From Flavobacterium sp. GT3R68 (lineage in GTDB: Bacteria; Bacteroidota; Bacteroidia; Flavobacteriales; Flavobacteriaceae), in contig NZ_VJZK01000002.1 of NCBI RefSeq assembly GCF_007109225.1, positions 248,001 to 312,000 of the forward strand: a stretch of DNA of 64,000 nucleotides, in the 5' to 3' direction. The translations under genes and the position numbers were made by a program. Numbering within the stretch: position 1 is the first letter of the stretch; every line of letters begins with the position of its first letter. Of this stretch, positions 58,038 through 64,000 are shown in pieces. Under the pieces are notes generated by a model. The model made no database searches. It was not told where the DNA came from and worked only from the letters and a program-made list of their open reading frames with translations.

Positions 58038-58979
58038 TCAAACTGGTTTTGATGAATCGGCAGAAGAAGTTTCATCTTCCGGAGACCAATATAATTTTGT
58101 AGTAGGCAATTTACTAAATTCTTCGAACTCTTTTACCGATAATCGGTTACGATTCCCAATTATCCTGGGTATATTAATTAATAAATCTCCGATTGCCTGT
58201 AAAATTGCAATTGCTACCTGAAAATCCCCTTTAAATACTTTTATTTTTATCTGCACCCATAAGGTATAGACTAATTTTTTCGGAATCACTTTCCATGGAA
58301 AAAACATAAAATACAAATACCATCCTGAACGAATGGCCCTTCGCACTCGCTGTCTATAATCCGTGTCCTTTTTCCGACCTTTGATATCGACGCGATGGTT
58401 GGCCAAAACTTCTGGTAAATAAATAATATCCCAGCCTTTTTTAAACAAGTGAAAAGACGCAAAATCTTCTTCCCCATAAAATATGAACCAGGCCGGGTAA
58501 TCGGGTATATCTTTCCATGCTTTCATATTCCATGCATGACCACCTCCCACAAATCCTCTTACTTTTTCGGATTGGTCTGAAGTATACACCGTTTCGGGTT
58601 CTTTCCTACCCCAAAACATTCGAAAGGCAACGATACCACAACGTTCATTTTTATCAAAACACTCTTCTATTTTTTCCAGAGGATGCTCCGATAAAAAATG
58701 GGCGTCATCATCTAAAGAAATAGCGTACAGTCCTTTTGTTAACTCTAAAAGGACATTCCTGCTGTAAATTAGACCGCGGCTTTTAGCATTTCGGAGCAAT
58801 TGTATTTTTGGGAAATTTTCAGCAACCATTGCATAGGTTCCATCAGTGGAACCATCATCGCAAATAATACATTCAACATCCGGCCTGTCCAGCAGATTCT
58901 GGATTTTATCCAATGTGAACTTCAAATCAGGCTTCCGATTTTTGGTAGTAATCAATATAGAAAATTTAATCTGGGACAT
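58038..58979 (-). CDS. Glycosyltransferase family 2
   Basis: This 313-residue GT-A enzyme has the opening FSILITTKNRKPDLKFTLDKIQ, metal site AISLDDDAHFL and the acceptor-side FFYGEEDFASFHLFKKGW in the form GEEDFA. The C-terminus carries a basic, hydrophobic patch (GWYLYFMFFPWKVIPKKLVYTLW) that may touch the membrane. It is placed directly before neuB, so a role in placing or preceding the nonulosonic acid is possible, although transferases for CMP sugars are usually not GT2. Confidence 0.9.
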   Translation of the reverse strand: MSQIKFSILITTKNRKPDLKFTLDKIQNLLDRPDVECIICDDGSTDGTYAMVAENFPKIQLLRNAKSRGLIYSRNVLLELTKGLYAISLDDDAHFLSEHPLEKIEECFDKNERCGIVAFRMFWGRKEPETVYTSDQSEKVRGFVGGGHAWNMKAWKDIPDYPAWFIFYGEEDFASFHLFKKGWDIIYLPEVLANHRVDIKGRKKDTDYRQRVRRAIRSGWYLYFMFFPWKVIPKKLVYTLWVQIKIKVFKGDFQVAIAILQAIGDLLINIPRIIGNRNRLSVKEFEEFSKLPTTKLYWSPEDETSSADSSKPV

Positions 58980-58981
58980 AT

Positions 58982-60229
58982 CTAATTGGGATTTTTTCTG
59001 TAAACTGTCATTACTTTTTTCAAATACGCACCTGAAACATATTCCTCTAAATCATTCCTGTTTAAAAGTAAATTTTCAGGATTTTGTTTCCACATCAGAT
59101 ATAATTTCTCTATTAATTCTGCTATTTTTTCAACTGCGTCTGCTTCAGCCCAAAAAGAATAATCGTTTCCAAGTAACCTTCGCGTTTCGCTGTAATAAGG
59201 CGCCAGGGATAGTATAGCCTTATTAGCCTCTATACAGTTGGGAAACTTAGCAGGAAGAAAAGGGCTTATTTCTGATTTTGCCTCCAGAATTATATTAACT
59301 GAGGCGTTTTTCTGAAGATTATATACTTCATCAAATGGGACATTACCATTGTAAATATATATTTCCGGACTGTTTTTTTGATACATCTCGAGCATTTGAG
59401 TATGATACGAAGCTGGTCCCAGCAACAACAGTCGCGCATCCTTAACTGCATCAGGGTTAAGGCGTAAAAACAATTTAAATCCCTCAATTAACCCTTCAGG
59501 AGAGCGTTGTTTCATCAAATTACCCGCATGCAGCAGGTTAAATTTTTTACCGTCAAAATAGGATGGAAAAACAGAATTTTGAACAGCATAACTCATATTC
59601 TGATGAGGAATAATTACCCCTGTATTCAAAAAATCAGGAAAATAACTGCCCATCCACTCTTTCAGCAACTGACTCGGAAAACCACTGTATTTGGCTTTTT
59701 CGGATACCTGACGAAAGAAATTTTCTTTCTTGTCGTAACCTGGTTCCACCCAGTTGTAGGGTCTCGGATAATAATGAAAAGGGTATGGGTCATGGACATA
59801 CGCCATCCATTTATCATGGAGTTCGGGCATTTTCAATACGGCATAATGTGGTCTGAAACTAGCTCCTTTACTAAGAGTAATTATAAGATCAGGTTGAAAA
59901 GTCATTTTTCTTAATGCCTTTATGATACTTCGGGTATCATTGAAAAAAGTGAAGGAAAAACCAAATTTTTTTTCTAGAAATGGCATTAGGTTCCACTTCA
60001 GATTTCTGGTTATAACGCGTTGAGCCCGGCTTAAAAAATACGTAGGACTATTTTTGATTTCACGAATAGCATGACAGCTCACATCCGGTAAATTTATCTT
60101 TTTTAAAGTGTAGTGATATACTGTTACTTCGAAACCAGATGTCTGCAGATTATGAATAAGGGCAACATTGGCCTTGGAGCCACTGCTGTCTTCAATATTA
60201 ATGGAATCTACTACTACGAGTATTTTCAT
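58982..60229 (-). CDS. Glycosyltransferase, GT4-like
   Basis: This 415-residue GT-B protein begins ILVVVDSINIEDSSGSKANVALIHNLQ. The second lobe starts KKFNLLHAGNLMKQRSPEGLIEGFKLF and the donor site includes EAKSEISPFLPAKFPNCIEANKAILSLAPY, a weaker version of the GT4 motif. It is flanked by gaps of 1-2 bases on both sides, so it is firmly in the operon. Donor and linkage are unknown. Confidence 0.8.
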   Translation of the reverse strand: MKILVVVDSINIEDSSGSKANVALIHNLQTSGFEVTVYHYTLKKINLPDVSCHAIREIKNSPTYFLSRAQRVITRNLKWNLMPFLEKKFGFSFTFFNDTRSIIKALRKMTFQPDLIITLSKGASFRPHYAVLKMPELHDKWMAYVHDPYPFHYYPRPYNWVEPGYDKKENFFRQVSEKAKYSGFPSQLLKEWMGSYFPDFLNTGVIIPHQNMSYAVQNSVFPSYFDGKKFNLLHAGNLMKQRSPEGLIEGFKLFLRLNPDAVKDARLLLLGPASYHTQMLEMYQKNSPEIYIYNGNVPFDEVYNLQKNASVNIILEAKSEISPFLPAKFPNCIEANKAILSLAPYYSETRRLLGNDYSFWAEADAVEKIAELIEKLYLMWKQNPENLLLNRNDLEEYVSGAYLKKVMTVYRKNPN

Positions 60230-60230
60230 C

Positions 60231-61367
60231 TTAGTTTTGATTTATTAAATAGGCTGTAATTATCTTAGAAGCATCTCCCTTTCCATATGGATTCACTGGA
60301 TTTTCGAACCCGGTAAAATGATCTAAAAGCATTTGGATATTGTCTATGATTTTCTCGGTAGAGGTTCCTACCAAAGTTGAAAAACCACTATTGACTCCCT
60401 CAGGCCTTTCTGAAACATTTCGGGTTACCAATACTGGTTTGCCCAATGTAGGTGCTTCTTCCTGAATGCCGCCAGAATCCGTTACAATCAAAAAGGATTG
60501 CTTCATTAACCAGACAAATGCAGGATAAGAAACCGGAGGTATCAGATATATGTTTTTTTTATTGGCTAATTTATCATGAACCACGTCTCTCACATTGGGA
60601 TTCAGATGTACCGGGTAAATAATGGCAACATCGTTTCTTTCTGATACTGACAACAATGCCTGGCAAAGATTTTTAAATCCTTCCCCAAAATTTTCCCGCC
60701 GGTGTCCCGTGACCAGGATCAGTTTTTTACTAGCAGGAATATTTTTTTTCAATTCCTCAATTTCCGGGTGTGAATAGGAATGGGATTCTATTTTTTCCAC
60801 TGTCCATAAAAGCGCATCAATAACAGTATTGCCTGTTGCAATTATATCCTTCTGTAAAATGCCTTCTTTCAGTAAATTTTGAGTTGCTGCTGTTGTTGGC
60901 GTAAAATGAATATCCGCAATCCTGCTGGTCAGCTGTCTGTTGATTTCCTCGGGAAAAGGAGCCCATTTATTGTAAGTCCTCAGTCCGGCTTCTACATGTC
61001 CTACTTTGATCCCTAAATGGAAGGCGGCCAAAGCAACCATGGAAGATGTCGTCGTATCACCATGTACCAAAACCAAATCTGGCTTTGCATGGGTCAGGAC
61101 TTTGTCAATTTTGGATAAGATATTCGCCCCAAGTTCATTTAATGACTGGTTGGGCTGCATCAGATCCAGGTCGTAATCCGGATCAATCTCAAAGAAATCC
61201 AATACCTGATCCAACATTTCACGGTGCTGTGCGGTGACACATACCTCTATATCAAAAGGACTCTTTTTCAGTTCATGAAAAAGTGGCGCCATTTTAATGG
61301 CTTCCGGGCGTGTCCCAAAACAAAGTAAGATTTTCTTAGGATGTCCCATTTCCATTTTTATAAGCAT
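60231..61367 (-). CDS. wecB: UDP-GlcNAc 2-epimerase, non-hydrolysing
   Basis: This 378-residue enzyme interconverts UDP-GlcNAc and UDP-ManNAc. Signature phrases are CFGTRPEAIKMAPLFHEL, VHGDTTTSSMVALAAF, KVGHVEAGLRT, GHRRENFGEGF and TDSGGIQEEAPTLGKPVLV. ATG 61367 is chosen because a GGAGGG ribosome-binding sequence lies 7 bases before it, which is rare in Bacteroidetes; ATGs at 61352 and 61346 are alternatives. UDP-ManNAc can enter the repeat unit directly. A dehydrogenase (WecC) to make ManNAcA is not seen in the window. Confidence 0.94.
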   Translation of the reverse strand: MLIKMEMGHPKKILLCFGTRPEAIKMAPLFHELKKSPFDIEVCVTAQHREMLDQVLDFFEIDPDYDLDLMQPNQSLNELGANILSKIDKVLTHAKPDLVLVHGDTTTSSMVALAAFHLGIKVGHVEAGLRTYNKWAPFPEEINRQLTSRIADIHFTPTTAATQNLLKEGILQKDIIATGNTVIDALLWTVEKIESHSYSHPEIEELKKNIPASKKLILVTGHRRENFGEGFKNLCQALLSVSERNDVAIIYPVHLNPNVRDVVHDKLANKKNIYLIPPVSYPAFVWLMKQSFLIVTDSGGIQEEAPTLGKPVLVTRNVSERPEGVNSGFSTLVGTSTEKIIDNIQMLLDHFTGFENPVNPYGKGDASKIITAYLINQN

Positions 61368-61374
61368 TGTAATT

Positions 61375-61380
61375 CCCTCC
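61375..61380 (-). promoter_or_regulatory. Shine-Dalgarno sequence of wecB
   Basis: GGAGGG on the minus strand is 7 bases upstream of ATG 61367. Bacteroidetes genes rarely carry such a strong SD; it decides the start codon here. Confidence 0.55.
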
Positions 61381-61465
61381 AATAACTATGAATGCTATGC
61401 CCTGACAGGTTTGGCTGAAAACAGTCGTTGCTGTATCATAAAAAGTGATTGCAATTATTGAAATT

Positions 61466-62392
61466 TTAGTCATTAAGAAATTTTTCTGTATACACCTGCT
61501 GAATTCCCTGTTTCAAAGAAATGGTATACTTCCAGCCCAGAGCATTTAGTTTTGTGGTATCGGTTAATTTCCTTGGGGTTCCATCGGGTTTAGAGGTATC
61601 AAAACTGACTTTACCCTGATAACCCACAATCTCTTTAATTATGTATGCTAACTCATGAATACTGATTTCTTCTCCGGAGCCAATATTTACAAAACCTTCC
61701 CCATTATATTTTTGCATCAGATAAACGCAGGCATCCGCCATATCCGAAGCATGCAGAAATTCCCGCAAAGGATTCCCGGATCCCCATACGATAACTTCCG
61801 CTGTATTATTTTGTTTCGCTTCATGAAATTTCCGCAACAAGGCAGGTAAAACGTGCGAATTCTGCAGGTCATAATTATCATTGAAGCCATATAAATTGGT
61901 TGGCATCACTGAAATAAACGAACAGCCATATTGCGCCCGGTAGGCATCGCACATTTTGATCCCCGCAATTTTTGCAATCGCGTAAGGTTCATTGGTTTCC
62001 TCTAACAATCCGGTCAGAAGATAGTCTTCTTTCAGGGGCTGAGGCGCTAGTTTTGGATAAATGCACGAAGAGCCCAGGAAAAGCAATTTTTTGACATTAT
62101 TTTTATAACTCTCATGAATCACATTACTTTGTATCAGTATGTTTTGATAAATAAAATCCGCCCGAAACGTATTATTGGCAACAATCCCTCCTACTTTGGC
62201 CGCAGCCAAAAAAACATACTCCGGTTTTTCGGTTTCAAAAAAAACAGCAACATCATGTTGATTAATCAGATTCAATTCTGTTGACGTCCGGGTAATAATA
62301 TTCCGGAAGCCTTTGGAGTTAAGGTTTTGAATTATTGCGCTTCCCACCATCCCCAGATGACCCGCTACATAAATCTTTGAATCGAATTGCAT
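61466..62392 (-). CDS. fcl: GDP-L-fucose synthase
   Basis: This 308-residue SDR enzyme epimerises and reduces GDP-4-keto-6-deoxymannose to GDP-L-fucose with NADPH. The Rossmann motif is [12 protein letters not shown], the catalytic tyrosine and lysine are in [10 protein letters not shown], and the conserved [16 protein letters not shown] and [23 protein letters not shown] are diagnostic. It follows gmd by three bases. 98 bases without a gene lie between it and wecB. Confidence 0.96.
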   Translation of the reverse strand: MQFDSKIYVAGHLGMVGSAIIQNLNSKGFRNIITRTSTELNLINQHDVAVFFETEKPEYVFLAAAKVGGIVANNTFRADFIYQNILIQSNVIHESYKNNVKKLLFLGSSCIYPKLAPQPLKEDYLLTGLLEETNEPYAIAKIAGIKMCDAYRAQYGCSFISVMPTNLYGFNDNYDLQNSHVLPALLRKFHEAKQNNTAEVIVWGSGNPLREFLHASDMADACVYLMQKYNGEGFVNIGSGEEISIHELAYIIKEIVGYQGKVSFDTSKPDGTPRKLTDTTKLNALGWKYTISLKQGIQQVYTEKFLND

Positions 62393-62395
62393 TTC

Positions 62396-63496
62396 CTATT
62401 GTTGTTTATTTGTGTATTCCTTAAGATATTTTTCTTTTCTGAAGAGTTCCACATCAGCCTCCATCATCTCTTTGACCAACATTGGCAGACTGTATTTCGG
62501 TTTCCATCCCAGTTTGTTTTTTGCTTTGGTATTATCACCAATTAACAAGTCCACTTCGGTAGGGCGGAAATACGCAGGGTCGATTTGTATGGCTTTTTGG
62601 CCAATCTTGAATGCGTAAGCAGGATTTGATGAAGCTATAATAGCTCCGATCTCATCAACACCTGTACCTTTAAATTCGAGCTCTACGCCTACTTCGGCGA
62701 AAGCCATACGGATAAAATCACGCACTCTGGTAGTAGTTCCGGTTGAAATAACGAAATCTTCGGGCTGATCCTGTTGCAGCATCAGCCACATCGCTTCAAC
62801 ATAATCCTTTGCGTGACCCCAATCTCTTTGAGAATCAATATTTCCCATATAAAGCGTGTCCTGCATCCCTAAAGCCATTTGTGCAATTCCTCTTGTAATC
62901 TTTCTGGTAACGAAAGTTTCCCCACGCAATGGACTTTCATGGTTGAACAGAATTCCGTTGCAGGCAAACATGCCATAGGCTTCGCGATAATTTACGGTAA
63001 TCCAGTATGCATACATTTTAGCCACCGCATACGGAGACCTTGGATAGAAAGGAGTGGTTTCTTTTTGAGGCACTTCCTGAACCAAGCCATACAACTCAGA
63101 AGTTGAAGCCTGGTAAATTTTGGTTTTCTTTACCAATCCCAGTAACCTCACGGCATCCAAAATTCGCAGGGTCCCGATACCGTCAGTATTTGCGGTATAT
63201 TCCGGAATGTCGAAACTCACTTTCACGTGGCTCATGGCTCCTAGATTGTAGATTTCATCCGGCTGTGTTTCCTGGATAATCCTGATCAGGTTCGTAGAAT
63301 CACTCAAATCGCCATAATGCAAAATAAAGTGTTGGTTATCAATATGCGGATCTTCATATATATGGTCAATTCTCTGCGTATTAAACAAAGAACTTCGTCT
63401 TTTCACACCGTGGACCTTATATCCTTTAGAGAGCAGAAGTTCGGCCAAATAGGCTCCGTCCTGTCCCGTTACTCCTGTTATTAAAGCTACTTTCAT
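62396..63496 (-). CDS. gmd: GDP-mannose 4,6-dehydratase
   Basis: This 366-residue SDR enzyme converts GDP-mannose to GDP-4-keto-6-deoxymannose, the first step to GDP-L-fucose. Motifs are [42 protein letters not shown], the catalytic pair in [15 protein letters not shown], and [16 protein letters not shown]. Length and order match the GMD family. With fcl it gives the donor for the GT10 fucosyltransferase. GDP-mannose would come from ManA (16.2 kb) and enzymes outside the window. Confidence 0.97.
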   Translation of the reverse strand: MKVALITGVTGQDGAYLAELLLSKGYKVHGVKRRSSLFNTQRIDHIYEDPHIDNQHFILHYGDLSDSTNLIRIIQETQPDEIYNLGAMSHVKVSFDIPEYTANTDGIGTLRILDAVRLLGLVKKTKIYQASTSELYGLVQEVPQKETTPFYPRSPYAVAKMYAYWITVNYREAYGMFACNGILFNHESPLRGETFVTRKITRGIAQMALGMQDTLYMGNIDSQRDWGHAKDYVEAMWLMLQQDQPEDFVISTGTTTRVRDFIRMAFAEVGVELEFKGTGVDEIGAIIASSNPAYAFKIGQKAIQIDPAYFRPTEVDLLIGDNTKAKNKLGWKPKYSLPMLVKEMMEADVELFRKEKYLKEYTNKQQ

Positions 63497-63540
63497 TTTT
63501 ATTACTGCATTATTTTATAATTCTGTTCTGAATTGTATGA

Positions 63541-64000
63541 TTATGTATTTTTAATTTTCTTCCATTTTCTGAAAGCGGATAAACGCAAAGGCAAAGTAAC
63601 AAAGAAAATTTGCCATTTTAACTTTTCGAAAACCGGTAATTGCAATTGATTTAAAATTTGTTCAAACAAATTGTATTCTTTAAAGGCTAATGATTGTTGG
63701 ATAAAATAACGCATTAGAGATGGGGAAAGCAATTGTTTTTTATTCAGATTTTGAAATACGAACAGAATCGCATCTTTTTTTGAGGCTTTTCTTACCGGAT
63801 TGTTCCGAAAGAACTCTCCAGTATTCGAGTTTGCGTGTTTTCTGTTGTAATATAAAACGGTATCGATAATTACTCCCCTCAGATTGTCCGAAATTAATCG
63901 GATATAACATTCCCATTCTTCTGCATAAAACAAATTTTCATTAAACCGGTGCTGTTCAAAACAATGTTTTTTCCACATTACGGTACAGGAAGCCAAACCA
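63541..64000 (-). CDS. Glycosyltransferase family 2, C-terminal part (truncated by window end)
   Basis: The reading frame runs off the right edge, so the N-terminal catalytic half lies outside. The visible 153 residues begin GLASCTVMWKKH and contain FYAEEWECYIRLISDN, the ED-like acceptor motif of GT2 with EEW, then a helical and basic tail (KLKWQIFFVTLPLRLSAFRKW). It is 44 bases upstream of gmd on the same strand, so it belongs to the same locus and shows that the locus continues beyond the window. Confidence 0.8.
   Translation of the reverse strand, partial: GLASCTVMWKKHCFEQHRFNENLFYAEEWECYIRLISDNLRGVIIDTVLYYNRKHANSNTGEFFRNNPVRKASKKDAILFVFQNLNKKQLLSPSLMRYFIQQSLAFKEYNLFEQILNQLQLPVFEKLKWQIFFVTLPLRLSAFRKWKKIKNT

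Noticed and set aside
61383-61465. Gene remnant between wecB and fcl
   Set aside because: The 83-98 bases hold no reading frame with recognisable similarity and no hairpin; treated as leader sequence.
34451-64000. Mobile-element or CRISPR signatures in the glycan locus
   Set aside because: No transposase, integrase, terminal inverted repeats or regularly spaced repeats were seen.

Overview
This window looks like chromosomal DNA of a Flavobacteriaceae member, most likely Flavobacterium or a close relative. The evidence is AT-rich DNA, lipoproteins with Bacteroidetes-type lipoboxes, a secreted protein with a type IX secretion (T9SS) C-terminal sorting domain, a PorV/PorQ-like barrel, the DUF4105/Lnb family, and several promoters that fit the Bacteroidetes consensus TTG-N17-23-TANNTTTG. 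There are no rRNA genes, CRISPR arrays, insertion sequences or phage genes. One tRNA (Thr, anticodon TGT) is present.

Positions 1-15.6 kb are housekeeping and envelope genes in short units separated by clear hairpin terminators: the tail of an outer-membrane barrel, fabH, an S9 (glutamyl endopeptidase-like) peptidase, an ABC ATPase, an OmpA-like lipoprotein with a small lipoprotein, htpG, an NTF2-like lipoprotein, an EamA transporter, a DoxX-alkB-sterol desaturase-like string, a DUF2805 protein, an M61 peptidase and a DUF4369 lipoprotein. Positions 15.7-18.7 kb hold tRNA-Thr, a small conserved protein and a compact minus-strand operon idi-queD-bcp-manA. Positions 18.8-27.3 kb hold a serine beta-lactamase-like hydrolase with TPRs, an acyltransferase, a COG2509 flavoprotein, a T9SS cargo protein, a small conserved protein and recQ. 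Positions 27.3-34.4 kb are envelope biogenesis genes: kdsD/kpsF, tatC, an AhpD-like protein, lptB, a GH25 lysozyme, pssA, a PorV/PorQ-like barrel and an Lnb-like lipoprotein acyltransferase.

From 34.45 kb to the end of the window every gene lies on the minus strand and belongs to one surface-polysaccharide locus that continues past the right edge. In transcription order (right to left) it encodes a GT2 (partial), Gmd and Fcl (GDP-L-fucose), WecB (UDP-ManNAc), two glycosyltransferases, a NeuB-NeuC-NeuA set for a CMP-nonulosonic acid, an AsnB-type amidotransferase, a NodB deacetylase, a GT10 fucosyltransferase, a GT-C-like membrane protein, an unassigned GT-B-like protein, a formyltransferase next to a second NodB deacetylase, more GT4 and GT2 enzymes, a hexapeptide acetyltransferase, an O-antigen ligase/polymerase-like protein, and finally the polyprenyl-phosphate sugar-1-phosphate transferase that starts the chain. 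ManA at 16.2 kb feeds the same GDP-fucose route. No flippase (Wzx) or export/chain-length genes (Wza, Wzc, Wzz) are inside the window. The predicted product is an O-antigen or capsule carrying fucose, a sialic-acid-like sugar and possibly N-formyl and amide groups. In Bacteroidetes with T9SS such glycans can also anchor secreted proteins.

The most interesting unexplained signals are: a compact structured element at 1801-1876 that resembles a recurrent Flavobacteriaceae intergenic motif; a palindrome plus sigma-54-like element before htpG; interlocked promoters between recQ and kdsD; the formyltransferase/NodB pair; the AsnB-NeuABC unit; and an AT-rich block of poorly characterised glycan genes at about 44.8-53.4 kb.
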